A DNA stretch of 64,000 nt from Rhizobium rhizoryzae (GTDB lineage: Bacteria > Pseudomonadota > Alphaproteobacteria > Rhizobiales > Rhizobiaceae), in NCBI RefSeq assembly GCF_011046895.1, contig NZ_CP049250.1, positions 1,958,501 through 2,022,500 on the forward strand, in the 5' to 3' direction. Position 1 is the stretch's first letter, and the number at the start of each line of letters is the position of its first letter. This document shows, in pieces, positions 35,104 through 43,737 of this stretch. Made by a program: the position numbers and the translations under genes. A model generated the notes under the pieces. That model was given only the letters and a program-made list of their open reading frames with translations, was not told the origin of the DNA and ran no database searches.

Positions 35104-35456
35104 CCGGATTGACCACCCATGTTCTCGATACAGCACTCGGTAAACCCGCTGAAGGTCTGTCAATCGATCTCTTTCACCTGGAGGGCGAGACACGCCGGCA
35201 TTTGAAGTCTGTGGTGACCAACGCCGATGGGCGGGTGGATGGCGGGCCGATCCTGATCGGCGAGACGTTCCGCAAGGGAACGTATGAACTCCTATTCCAT
35301 GCCGGTGACTATCTGCGCCGGTCCGGAGCCATCCTTGCCGAGCCCGCATTTCTGGATGTCATTCCCATACGCTTCGGAATCGCGGACGAAAGCGGCCATT
35401 ACCATGTGCCACTGCTGATCTCGCCCTACGGCTATTCAACCTATCGAGGCAGTTGA
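35100..35456 (+). CDS. uraH: 5-Hydroxyisourate hydrolase
   Basis: A 118-residue transthyretin-related enzyme that hydrolyses 5-hydroxyisourate, the product of urate oxidation, to OHCU. It begins with the conserved [12 protein letters not shown] and ends in the diagnostic YRGS. No signal peptide is present, so it is cytoplasmic. A metallophosphoesterase gene starts one base after its stop. Confidence 0.95.
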   Translation: MTGLTTHVLDTALGKPAEGLSIDLFHLEGETRRHLKSVVTNADGRVDGGPILIGETFRKGTYELLFHAGDYLRRSGAILAEPAFLDVIPIRFGIADESGHYHVPLLISPYGYSTYRGS

Positions 35457-35457
35457 C

Positions 35458-36204
35458 ATGCGCTTTGCCGCCATCGCCGACATCCACGGGAACTGTGCGG
35501 CGCTGGAGGCGGTGCTGACCGATATCGGTCAGCAAGGCATTCCCACGAACGCCATCGTCAATCTCGGTGATTGTCTTTCAGGGCCGCTCGATGCCGGAAA
35601 GACCGCTGACCTTCTGCTCTCCCTTGATCTACCGACGGTCCGCGGCAATCATGATCGGTACCTGGTCGAGCAGGCAGTCAGTGACATGGGGCATTCTGAT
35701 GCGGCAGCATTTGCGCAATTGACGGCCGAACATCTGGATTGGCTGCGCAGTCTGCCGGCATCGCTGGTGTGGAAGAACGAAGTCTTACTCTGCCATGCCA
35801 CACCGCAGGCGGATGATGTCTATTGGCTCCAGACCGTCAGTAGAGATGGGTACGTTCATCAAAAAGCGCGTACGGATATCGAGGCCTTGGCTGAGGGTAT
35901 TTCCCAGTCGCTGATCCTGTGTGGTCATACGCACATGCCGCGCGCCGTAATGCTTTCTGACGGACGGCTGATCGTCAATCCAGGCAGCGTCGGCTGTCCC
36001 GCCTACTCCGACGCGGAGCCAGTGCAGCATCGGGTGGAAACCGGTTCACCACTTGCCTCCTACGCAATCTGCGAGCGGCGTGACGGTCTATGGAATATTA
36101 CGTTCCGGCTTGTGCCGTATGATCATCATCGACAGGCCGCGATTGCTGAGGCCAACGGTCGTCCGGAATGGGCGGCGGCACTCGCCACCGGTTGGCTTTC
36201 GTGA
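35458..36204 (+). CDS. Metallophosphoesterase
   Basis: This 248-residue protein shows the calcineurin-like metal motifs in order: ADIHGN (residues 7-12), LGDCLSGP, RGNHDR, and CGHTHMP with a preceding LLCHATP. It is of the YfcE/diadenosine-type phosphoesterase group. It is the last gene of the puuE operon, one base after uraH, and is followed by a terminator. Its substrate and its reason for being in a purine operon are not known. Confidence 0.88.
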   Translation: MRFAAIADIHGNCAALEAVLTDIGQQGIPTNAIVNLGDCLSGPLDAGKTADLLLSLDLPTVRGNHDRYLVEQAVSDMGHSDAAAFAQLTAEHLDWLRSLPASLVWKNEVLLCHATPQADDVYWLQTVSRDGYVHQKARTDIEALAEGISQSLILCGHTHMPRAVMLSDGRLIVNPGSVGCPAYSDAEPVQHRVETGSPLASYAICERRDGLWNITFRLVPYDHHRQAAIAEANGRPEWAAALATGWLS

Positions 36205-36286
36205 GGGAATAGTGGTTTGCGCAAACGCAGCGGTGACCAGCGCAAAGGTCACCGCGTTGTGCGCCTGGGTGTGTCCCGATATTTTT

Positions 36287-36316
36287 AAAACCGCAGGTCG
36301 TGATCCTGCGGTTTTT
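36287..36316 (+). terminator. Rho-independent terminator after the puuE operon
   Basis: AAAACCGCAGG at 36287-36297 pairs with CCTGCGGTTTT at 36305-36315 over a seven-base loop, ending in a T run. It is a strong terminator about 80 bases past the phosphoesterase stop and ends only 17 bases before the next start codon. Confidence 0.85.
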
Positions 36317-36332
36317 ATATGGGGATTTTTCC

Positions 36333-37007
36333 ATGGAAGATATTTCAGTTGCTCAGGCGCTTGCGGATTTTGCGCAACGTCACTCGGGCGTCATTATCGA
36401 ATCCACATCCGCTACAGTGGTCATCTACACAGGTGATCTCTACAACGTCGTGGGAAGTACGCCGGACCCGAAGATCAATGGCGTGACGTGGAAACAACTG
36501 CTGATCAACAACGGAATTGGCACCAATTCCAATGATCACTGCTATGCCACCTTACCTCTGCCGACCGGCTCTTCGTCGCATCCGAATTTCAGTGTGGGCG
36601 GTCACATGACACCGAACAGCGATGGCTCGGTGCCGACAGGCGGCAGTTGCTACCTGATGCCGCTTTGTTACTGGCACAACAGCACGTCCAACAATGGTGT
36701 GCCGTTTCCACATTCGCCGGACACGATGCTGCAACTGTCCGGTTACATGCAGAGCGATCTGGCCGCGACCTTCGTGGCACGCATGCCGAGCGCGACGCCC
36801 TATACGCTTGTCGGGGCGCATGATGGTAACGTCTTCACCGCCGATGTGGCAGGGCCGGATGTCGCATCGTCATGGGTCGGTCAAAAGGATGCCGCAACTG
36901 GCGGAGCTTTCCCGGAGCATTACATCCTCTTCCGCCAGATCCGGGAGAAGGGTCTCATCAAGTACGTGATCGAGGATGCACGCGTGCCTGACCCGGCAAG
37001 CAAATAA
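36333..37007 (+). CDS. Unrecognised protein with HNH-like Cys/His pattern
   Basis: About 224 residues; I do not recognise it with certainty. The middle has an ordered set of possible metal ligands and small residues: VGGHMTPNSDGSVPTGG, then CYLMPLCYWHNSTSNN, a GH...GG...C-x5-C-x2-HN arrangement reminiscent of HNH or related zinc-ribbon nucleases and effector domains. There is no signal peptide or membrane segment. I start at the ATG at 36333, with GGGGA eight bases upstream. It lies just behind a terminator and faces lldD. The nuclease idea is inference only. Confidence 0.6.
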   Translation: MEDISVAQALADFAQRHSGVIIESTSATVVIYTGDLYNVVGSTPDPKINGVTWKQLLINNGIGTNSNDHCYATLPLPTGSSSHPNFSVGGHMTPNSDGSVPTGGSCYLMPLCYWHNSTSNNGVPFPHSPDTMLQLSGYMQSDLAATFVARMPSATPYTLVGAHDGNVFTADVAGPDVASSWVGQKDAATGGAFPEHYILFRQIREKGLIKYVIEDARVPDPASK

Positions 37008-37074
37008 CCGGATCAGGCAAGGTGACCTCCGCGTTCCGGATTCCCTTGGGTCCGGAGCGCAATATGTCAGACGC

Positions 37075-38220
37075 TTAATATGGATTGTGAGCCAATATGC
37101 TGCGATCCACAGTCTGGATGTCACGCTTGCCGCAAAGCGCCATGGTGACATCCAGTTCCTTGCGTAGGATGCTCAGGGCCAGGTCCACACCCTCCTTGCC
37201 CATGGCGCCGAGGCCATAGAGGAAGGGACGGCCGATATAGGTGCCGCGCGCACCAAGTGCGACGGCCTTCAGGATATCCTGGCCAGAGCGAATACCGCCA
37301 TCGACATGCACTTCGATACGGTCTCCTACGGCGTCGACGATCTTCGGCAGCATGCTGATGGAGGAGGGAGCGCCGTCCAGCTGGCGTCCGCCGTGGTTGG
37401 AAACGATCACCGCGTCGGCCCCGGTATCGGCTGCCGCGCGAGCGTCTTCTTCATCCAGAACACCCTTGATGATGAGCTTGCCGCCCCACTGCTGCTTGAT
37501 CCATTCAATGTCTTTCCAGGAAAGACGCGGATCGAATTGTTCTGCTGTCCAGGAGCCGAGCGACGAAAGGTCCGATACATTCTTCGCGTGGCCGACAATG
37601 TTGCCGAAGGTGCGGCGTTTCGTGCCCAGCATGCCGAGGCACCATTGCGGGCGGGTCGCCATCTGCCACACATGCTTGGGCGTGAACTTCGGCGGCGCTG
37701 AGAGGCCGTTGTGAATATCCTTGTGGCGCTGACCGAGAATCTGCAGGTCGGCAGTCACCACCAGTGCCGAGCAGCCGGCACGCTTTGCGCGATCAATCAG
37801 GTTCTGGACGAAATCGCGGTCGCGCATCACGTAGAGCTGAAACCAGAACGGCTTTGTTGTGACTGACGCGACATCCTCGATCGAGCAGATGCTCATGGTG
37901 GACAGCGTGAAGGGAACGCCGAATTCTTCAGCGGCCTTTGCTGCCAGCATTTCGCCATCCGCGTGCTGCATGCCGGTGAAGCCGGTCGGGGCCAGAGCAA
38001 CCGGCATGGCGACGTCATGACCGATCATGGTGCTCTTCAGCGACCGGTTGGTCATGTCGACCATGACGCGCTGGCGCAGTTTGATGGCTGCGAAGTCGTC
38101 TTCGTTCGCCCGATAGGTGCCTTCCGTCCAGGAGCCGCTATCCGCGTATTCAAAGAACATTTTCGGAACGCGGCGGCGGGCAAGCGACTTCAGGTCGGCA
38201 ATCGTCAGCGGGGCAGTCAT
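37075..38220 (-). CDS. lldD: FMN-dependent alpha-hydroxy acid dehydrogenase (L-lactate dehydrogenase-like)
   Basis: A 381-residue (S)-2-hydroxyacid oxidase/dehydrogenase. It begins with the ADLKSLARRRVPKMFFEYADSG family signature and has the catalytic histidine (276) in SNHGGRQLDGA, followed by HVDGGIRSGQD. It oxidises L-lactate or a similar hydroxy acid to the keto acid, passing electrons to the respiratory chain at the membrane. It lies 95 bases downstream of guaD on the same strand. In this purine setting a glycolate-like substrate from glyoxylate is possible, but lactate is the safer call. Confidence 0.87.
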   Translation of the reverse strand: MTAPLTIADLKSLARRRVPKMFFEYADSGSWTEGTYRANEDDFAAIKLRQRVMVDMTNRSLKSTMIGHDVAMPVALAPTGFTGMQHADGEMLAAKAAEEFGVPFTLSTMSICSIEDVASVTTKPFWFQLYVMRDRDFVQNLIDRAKRAGCSALVVTADLQILGQRHKDIHNGLSAPPKFTPKHVWQMATRPQWCLGMLGTKRRTFGNIVGHAKNVSDLSSLGSWTAEQFDPRLSWKDIEWIKQQWGGKLIIKGVLDEEDARAAADTGADAVIVSNHGGRQLDGAPSSISMLPKIVDAVGDRIEVHVDGGIRSGQDILKAVALGARGTYIGRPFLYGLGAMGKEGVDLALSILRKELDVTMALCGKRDIQTVDRSILAHNPY

Positions 38221-38315
38221 TACTCTAAAGTTCCTCCGGGTCGTTGTTCAACAACTAGCATAGGTGTCGCCCGAAGGAAGCAAAAAGTATGATTTGGGAA
38301 GCCTTTGCTGCTCAC

Positions 38316-39623
38316 CTAATCCAGAGGCTTCATCGGCTTTCCGGCCACGTAGGTTTCCACGACGGAACGGTCGTCACCCAGTGTTTGCAGCAGGAAAAGC
38401 TCTTCCGGCAGAGTGTTGACCGTTTCCATGCGCAGCCGCATGGCCGGTGTCGCGGAGGCGTTCAGGACCACCAAATCGGCATCGGTGCCTTCATCCAGCG
38501 TGCCGATGCGGTCTACAAGCGAAAGCGCTTCCGCGTTGCCTCGCGTCATCAGGTGGAAGCTTTCCAGCGGGTTCAGCCGCTCGCCCAGCAATTGCTGGAT
38601 CTTGTAGGCCTCATCCATGGTCTTGAACATCGAATAGCTTGAGCCGCCGCCGATATCGGTTGCCACGCCGACGCGCACGGGCTTCTCGCGACGCCGGATG
38701 GCTTTCAGCGGAAAGAGACCTGAGCCGAGGAAGAGGTTCGAGGTCGGGCAATGCACCGCAACGGAGCCGGTTTCCGACAGCACATCCGCCTCGCGTTCCG
38801 AGAGATGGATGGCGTGGCCGAGCAGCGTCTTCTTGCCCAGCAGGCCGTAACGGGCATAGATGTCGGTGTAATCGGTCGCGTCCGGATAAAGCTCGCAGGT
38901 AAAGCGGATTTCGTCGTGGTTTTCCGAAAGATGTGTCTGGATATGCAGATCCGGAAATTCCTTCGCCAGTGCCTGCGCGGCGCTCATCTGCTCTGGTGTC
39001 GAGGTAATGGCAAAGCGTGGCGTGATGGCGACGTGATTTCGACCCTTGCCGTGCCATTCTTCGATCACGGCACGCGTTTCATCATAGCCGAGCTGCGGCG
39101 TATCCAGCAAACCTTGAGGGGCGTGGCGATCCATCATCACCTTGCCGCCCACCATCAGCATGTTGCGCTTCGTGGCCTCACTGAAGAAGGCGTCAGCAGA
39201 TGCCTTGTGAACAGAGCAATAGGCGACGGCGGTCGTGGTGCCCTGCCGCAGGAATTCGTCGTAAAAATGCGTGGCAATGCGGGCCGCGTGGGCGCTTTCG
39301 ACGAAGCGGCATTCTTCCGGGAAAGTGTAAGTATTCAGCCATTCCAGCAGGTTGGCCGCGTAGGAGGCAATGACCTGCATCTGCGGGAAATGAACATGGG
39401 TATCAATCAGGCCCGGCAGAATGAGGTGCGGGCGATGGTCCACTTCCTCCACGCCTTCCGGTGCGGCAGCCTTTACCTGCGTATAGCTGCCCATCTTCGC
39501 GATGCGCCCGTCCTGCACCAGCAGACCGCCATCCTCTTCATATAGATAGCTTGCAGTGTCGGTCAGGCTTTCCGGTGCGCGATGGAAGGAGAGCAGGCGG
39601 CCGCGAAGAAGAAGTGAGGTCAT
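38316..39623 (-). CDS. guaD: Guanine deaminase
   Basis: A 435-residue amidohydrolase-fold enzyme that deaminates guanine to xanthine. Metal ligands are visible in LPGLIDTHVHFPQ (His76, His78), a later TQTHLSEN, LGHAIHLS and TDIGGGSSYSM. I use the ATG at 39623 (MTSLLLRGR), one base after the puuD stop; the open frame extends upstream into puuD. It supplies xanthine to the XdhABC complex encoded nearby. Confidence 0.94.
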   Translation of the reverse strand: MTSLLLRGRLLSFHRAPESLTDTASYLYEEDGGLLVQDGRIAKMGSYTQVKAAAPEGVEEVDHRPHLILPGLIDTHVHFPQMQVIASYAANLLEWLNTYTFPEECRFVESAHAARIATHFYDEFLRQGTTTAVAYCSVHKASADAFFSEATKRNMLMVGGKVMMDRHAPQGLLDTPQLGYDETRAVIEEWHGKGRNHVAITPRFAITSTPEQMSAAQALAKEFPDLHIQTHLSENHDEIRFTCELYPDATDYTDIYARYGLLGKKTLLGHAIHLSEREADVLSETGSVAVHCPTSNLFLGSGLFPLKAIRRREKPVRVGVATDIGGGSSYSMFKTMDEAYKIQQLLGERLNPLESFHLMTRGNAEALSLVDRIGTLDEGTDADLVVLNASATPAMRLRMETVNTLPEELFLLQTLGDDRSVVETYVAGKPMKPLD

Positions 39624-39624
39624 G

Positions 39625-40869
39625 TTATTGTGTCGCTCCGGCACCCTTGACGGCGCTTTCATACCAGGCCGTCAGAAGCTTGCGCTCATCCGGCGAAATT
39701 TCGGTGATATTGCCCGGCGGCATGGCATGGCTGCGGCCTGCCTGAATGTAGATCTCATGCGCATGACGGGCGATCTCGGCATCGGTTTCGAACTTCACAT
39801 CCTTGGGCGCAAAGCGAATGCCTTCCCAGACCGGTTCTGCCGCATGGCACATGGAACAGCGACCTTGGACGATTTCCTTCGCCTTACCGAAATGCGCATC
39901 GGCCACGAATTGCTGCTGCATGGGTGAAAGTACGGCCGCCTGCTTTTCTCCCGTCAGCACTTTCGGCACGGTGGAGAGCCACATGATGAGGATGAACAAC
40001 AGCACGGTCACGAGCCATGTCCAGGTGGGCTTTCCCTTGCGGGCGTGCGTGGTGTTGAACCAGTGGCGGATGGTAACGCCCATCAGGAAGACAAGTGCTG
40101 CGATAACCCAGCTGAACTGGGTGCCAAACGCCAGCGGATAGTGGTTCGACAGCATGAAGAAGATGACAGGCAGCGTGAGATAATTGTTGTGCAGGGAACG
40201 CTGCTTGGCAATGCGGCCATATTTCGGGTCTGGTGTGCGGCCTGCGATCAGATCCGCCACCACGATCTTCTGGTTCGGGATGATGATGAAGAAGACGTTG
40301 GCGGACATGATGGTGGCGGTGAAGGCACCAAGATGCAGGAAGGCAGCGCGACCGGTAAAGATCTGCGTATAGCCCCAGGCCATGGCGACCAGCACCACGT
40401 AGAGGATCGCCATCAGGCCCCAGGTATTCTCGCCGATGGGGGACTTGCAAAGCTGATCGTAGATGATCCAGCCGATGGAGAGCGAGGCCAGCGACAGCAG
40501 AATGGCCTGCCAGGAGCTCAGCGGCAGCACATCGTGATTGATGAGGAAGAGATCGGCGCCGCCATAATAGACCACGCAGAGCAGCGCGAAACCGGAAAGC
40601 CAGGTGACATAGCTTTCCCATTTGAACCAGGTCAGGTGCTCCGGCATCTGCGCGGGCGCGACCAGATATTTCTGGATGTGATAGAAGCCGCCGCCATGCA
40701 CCTGCCATTCTTCGCCATAGGCACCCGGCGGCAGGTGAGGGCGCTTCACCAGCCCCAGATCCAGCGCGATGAAATAGAAGGACGAGCCGATCCATGCGAT
40801 TGCAGTGATCACGTGCAGCCAGCGCACGGCGAAGCTCAGCCATTCCCAGGCTATGGCATATTCATACAT
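39625..40869 (-). CDS. puuD: Urate hydroxylase PuuD (membrane protein with cytochrome c domain)
   Basis: This 414-residue protein has about eight transmembrane segments (the first at residues 14-34) in the DUF989 region and a C-terminal periplasmic cytochrome c domain with CSMCH at 338-342 and a likely axial Met383 in HAMPPGN. PuuD is the membrane urate oxidase of many alphaproteobacteria: it makes 5-hydroxyisourate and passes electrons to the respiratory chain instead of producing peroxide. guaD follows by one base. A LysR regulator gene lies 113 bases upstream. Confidence 0.94.
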   Translation of the reverse strand: MYEYAIAWEWLSFAVRWLHVITAIAWIGSSFYFIALDLGLVKRPHLPPGAYGEEWQVHGGGFYHIQKYLVAPAQMPEHLTWFKWESYVTWLSGFALLCVVYYGGADLFLINHDVLPLSSWQAILLSLASLSIGWIIYDQLCKSPIGENTWGLMAILYVVLVAMAWGYTQIFTGRAAFLHLGAFTATIMSANVFFIIIPNQKIVVADLIAGRTPDPKYGRIAKQRSLHNNYLTLPVIFFMLSNHYPLAFGTQFSWVIAALVFLMGVTIRHWFNTTHARKGKPTWTWLVTVLLFILIMWLSTVPKVLTGEKQAAVLSPMQQQFVADAHFGKAKEIVQGRCSMCHAAEPVWEGIRFAPKDVKFETDAEIARHAHEIYIQAGRSHAMPPGNITEISPDERKLLTAWYESAVKGAGATQ

Positions 40870-40982
40870 TTCGGTTTTCCCGATTCATTCCCCGACATGA
40901 CACTTTGCGAAAATTCTTAAACGAAGAAAAGCAGAAAGGGTGCATTGCAGCAGATATTCAGCCTTGTTTGCATGCGCGGCGG

Positions 40983-41939
40983 CTACGGGTTGCCGATATC
41001 CGGTGGCAGGATGCTCGCGTTTGGTGAAAGCTCCATCGGCAATAATCTCAGGTCGTCTGCCAGCTTCTTCGGCAACCAGTCTCGAAAGGCCTGGATCTTT
41101 GCCATTCTGCGACGGTTTTTGGGATAGATGAGCCAGTAGCTGTGGTCGTCCTTCTTGAACACGTCAAAGGGCATGATCAGGCGTCCGGCTTCCAGTTCCT
41201 CGCCATGAAGAAACGGGCTTAACAAGGCCACGCCGTGACCGGCGATTGCGGCACTGCCTTCCAGATCGAGTGCGCCGTCCGCATCGATCGTAATAGTGCC
41301 GGGTAGGGGAATGTCTATCCCGTTCGATCGAAACCAGATTCCCCACCATTTATTGCTCCCACCAATCAGCGGCAGTTTCAGCAGATCCATCGGCGTTGTC
41401 ACGCCACCGATTGTTTCGGCCAGCTTCGGGCTCAGCATGGGCGCATAGTTCAGTCGGAACAGCTCGTGCGCTTCCACATCCGCTGGCTGCTGCTCAGCTC
41501 TCCAGATGACGACGTCGGCATTTTCAGTTCTAAAATCGACCGGTTTCTCTGCACGCAGGATGCGAACCGCAAGACCGGGATGTGAAAGCTGGAACGACCC
41601 GATATGGCGGGCCAGCCAATGGGAGGCAAAGGTTGGTGTAGACCGGATTTCCAGAACGCCTTCTGCCTCTTGCTTTGCGTCGGCGATTGCATCGGACAGG
41701 AGTGAAAACGCTTCCGTCACTTTCGGGATCAGAAGTTCACCGGTGGCAGTCAGCGAGATGCTGCGTGCCTCGCGCAGGAAAACCGCGCGGTCCAGATGAT
41801 CTTCCAGCAGTTTGATCTGGTAGCTCACGGCGGTCTGGGTCATGCCCAGTTCTTCGCCCGCCTTTGTGAAGCTCTTCAGACGCGCCACCGCTTCAAAGGC
41901 TCGAAGACCGTTGAGCGGGAGCTTCCGAGACATTTTCAT
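40983..41939 (-). CDS. LysR-family regulator (GcvA-like)
   Basis: A 318-residue LysR-type protein with the N-terminal winged helix (LNGLRAFEAVARLKSFTKAGEELGMTQTAVSYQIKLLE) at residues 9-47 and a GcvA-type effector domain. It lies upstream of puuD on the same strand and is the best candidate for controlling the purine genes, though no binding site was recognised. Divergently, a small gene starts at 42067. Confidence 0.9.
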   Translation of the reverse strand: MKMSRKLPLNGLRAFEAVARLKSFTKAGEELGMTQTAVSYQIKLLEDHLDRAVFLREARSISLTATGELLIPKVTEAFSLLSDAIADAKQEAEGVLEIRSTPTFASHWLARHIGSFQLSHPGLAVRILRAEKPVDFRTENADVVIWRAEQQPADVEAHELFRLNYAPMLSPKLAETIGGVTTPMDLLKLPLIGGSNKWWGIWFRSNGIDIPLPGTITIDADGALDLEGSAAIAGHGVALLSPFLHGEELEAGRLIMPFDVFKKDDHSYWLIYPKNRRRMAKIQAFRDWLPKKLADDLRLLPMELSPNASILPPDIGNP

Positions 41940-42066
41940 GCATAAGCTCTCTTTCTGGGTTCGCAGGCATTTCGAATTGGTAGAGCGCAGGAAACGGGTG
42001 GTATGTCACCGGATATGGGCTCATTTGTCGAGCCAGACATGAAAAAATCTAGTGTTGGAGGCCATC

Positions 42067-42288
42067 ATGGCGGTCTGGACCTTCGGTTCTGCCCGGCGCA
42101 AAACTGCGTTCCGGATTTGGTACACGCGTCTCATGGGCAGGCTGTTGCGTTTGCGCTCAAAGGAGATGGAACCGGTGCCTGACGAGCTACAGCAGGATCT
42201 CGCGATCAGTGGAGGAGATCGTCATTCCGATCCACCACGCGAGGATTTCTGGAAGCGGCTCGTCGAGCGCAGGTTGCCGCCTTTATAG
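42067..42288 (+). CDS. Hypothetical small protein
   Basis: A 73-residue basic protein (ARRKTAFRIWYTRLMGRLLRLRSKE) with an acidic middle and a C-terminal FWKRLVERRLPPL. I do not recognise it. A GGAGG six bases before the ATG at 42067 supports translation. Its last two codons overlap the convergent xdhC stop by six bases. It is divergent from the LysR gene. Confidence 0.5.
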   Translation: MAVWTFGSARRKTAFRIWYTRLMGRLLRLRSKEMEPVPDELQQDLAISGGDRHSDPPREDFWKRLVERRLPPL

Positions 42289-43092
42289 GCCGCGGCTGGT
42301 GGTACGGCGCGCATAGGTCTCCAGCAGTTCCGCAGCCACCAGCGCCGCAATCACCGCCGGGCGCTTGTCGCGGACCGTCGTGCCGCCGATGGGAAGAACC
42401 AGCTTCTCGCTGGAGATTGCGCCCTCCGCTTCCTTCGCCAGCCAGCTCTTGAAGGTCGCCCTCTTGGTGGATGAGCCGATCATGCCAACATAGGCCAGAT
42501 CATTGCGGGCAAGGGCTTCCTTCGCGATGAGGAAATCCAGCGCGTGATCATGGGTGAGGATGATCACGGCGCTGGCTGCTGGTAGATCTTTTATCAGGGC
42601 TTCCGGCATGGCCACATGCCGCGCGGTCACTGTGTCCGGCAGGCCGAGCAGTTCTTCCGCTCTTGTTTCCACCACCGTCACCTGCAAGGGCAGGGGCGTG
42701 AGAGCTGCTGCCAGTGCTTTTCCCACATGTCCCGCGCCGAAGAGCATGACTCCGGGGTTGGCTGCTGACTCTGCGGCAAGGCGTGACTCAAGGTCTGCTG
42801 CCAGTTGCGGCGTCACGTGATTGAAGGTGAGCAGGGTTCGCCCGCCGCAGCATTGGCCGATCTCCGGTCCGAGAGGCACGTCCATCTGCGTCTGGCCGCT
42901 GCCGTCGAGACAAGCGCGCGCATTGTCGATTGCCATGAATTCCAGCTGCCCGCCACCGATGGTCCCAAAGCATTCCGCAGCAGACACCAGCATGAACGCG
43001 CCCTGTTCCCGCGGCGTCGATCCCTTCGCGCTGGCAACGGTCACGAGGATGACGCGCGGGTTACGGCTGAGGAAGGTGGTGAGAGAGGTCAT
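42283..43092 (-). CDS. xdhC: Xanthine dehydrogenase accessory protein XdhC
   Basis: A 269-residue factor that binds and sulfurates the molybdenum cofactor and inserts it into xanthine dehydrogenase. It has the N-terminal XdhC/CoxI motif ASAKGSTPREQGAFML, IGGGQLE and the cysteine pair in GQCCGGRTLL, and a C-terminal Rossmann domain with LFGAGHVGKAL. It follows xdhA and xdhB on the same strand, but 645 bases separate it from xdhB, filled by a repeat element and a DUF559 gene. Confidence 0.92.
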   Translation of the reverse strand: MTSLTTFLSRNPRVILVTVASAKGSTPREQGAFMLVSAAECFGTIGGGQLEFMAIDNARACLDGSGQTQMDVPLGPEIGQCCGGRTLLTFNHVTPQLAADLESRLAAESAANPGVMLFGAGHVGKALAAALTPLPLQVTVVETRAEELLGLPDTVTARHVAMPEALIKDLPAASAVIILTHDHALDFLIAKEALARNDLAYVGMIGSSTKRATFKSWLAKEAEGAISSEKLVLPIGGTTVRDKRPAVIAALVAAELLETYARRTTSRGL

Positions 43093-43137
43093 TTGATCCG
43101 ACCCATAATCATTGCGAAGAATGCGTGAAGGTGCGCA

Positions 43138-43330
43138 CCCCCCTCTGTCCTGCCGGACATCTCCCCCTCAAGGGGGGAGATCGATTCGGGGCGCCCTCCC
43201 AATCATATCTGATCCTCTCGGTGCTCAGCGATGTTAACACTTCTGCCTCGTCTGGCTTCAGGAGCGAGCGGGTAGCCATTCTGCCGATCTCCCCCCTTGA
43301 GGGGGAGATGTCCGGCAGGACAGAGGGGGG
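43138..43330. repeat. Inverted-repeat element 1 in the xdh operon
   Basis: Two arms of 46 bases, at 43138-43183 and 43285-43330, are exact inverted copies around a 101-base centre. Each arm itself contains the ctccccct/aggggggag palindrome and the block tgtcctgccggacat. The same arms occur at 46157-46335 and, singly, at 142-186. The element lies between xdhC and the DUF559 gene. Transcribed RNA could fold into a long hairpin. Confidence 0.85.
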
Positions 43331-43349
43331 TAAAGCTCCGACGTGGACG

Positions 43350-43727
43350 CTATACTTCTTCAAAGCGTTCAATTCCGATAACCTTAAGTATATGCGTGCA
43401 AACATCGTCCATTCGATTGAGCACTTCATCATTGGTTAAGCGGATGACCCGCCAGCCGAGTGCAATCAGCGCGGCGTCCCGGTGGTAATCCCGCTCAATC
43501 TGCTTGTCCAATGAATGTGTGGCTCCATCGATCTCGATAATCAGCCTGTGTTCGGCGCATGCGAAGTCCGCGATGTAGCCGCCAATCGGCATCTGCCGCC
43601 GAAAGCTTAAGCCCATCAGCCGGTGCGCACGCACTGCATTCCAGAATTTCAGTTCCGGTTCCGTCAACGCGCGACGCATGCGCCGCGCATTTTGACGATT
43701 GCGAACCGGGACTTCGAAATGCGGCAT
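43350..43727 (-). CDS. DUF559 endonuclease-like protein
   Basis: A 125-residue protein of the DUF559 family in the PD-(D/E)XK/Vsr-like nuclease group. The core motifs are visible: ARRMRRALTEPELKFWNAVR at the N-terminus, GYIADFACAEHRLIIEIDGATH with the likely catalytic Asp/Glu/His, and a late GWRVIRLTNDEVL. Function is unproven. It sits 10 bases after xdhB and 20 bases from the inverted-repeat element, within the xdh operon, and looks like an insertion. Confidence 0.85.
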   Translation of the reverse strand: MPHFEVPVRNRQNARRMRRALTEPELKFWNAVRAHRLMGLSFRRQMPIGGYIADFACAEHRLIIEIDGATHSLDKQIERDYHRDAALIALGWRVIRLTNDEVLNRMDDVCTHILKVIGIERFEEV

Positions 43728-43737
43728 TGTCAGCCTG

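Noticed and set aside
42016..42034. Small GGCTC/GAGCC hairpin upstream of the 73-residue gene
   Set aside because: Too short and without a T run to call a terminator or operator.
43138..43330. Insertion sequence with terminal inverted repeats
   Set aside because: The arms are long and exact, but the centre is only 101 bases with no transposase and no target duplication that I could identify.
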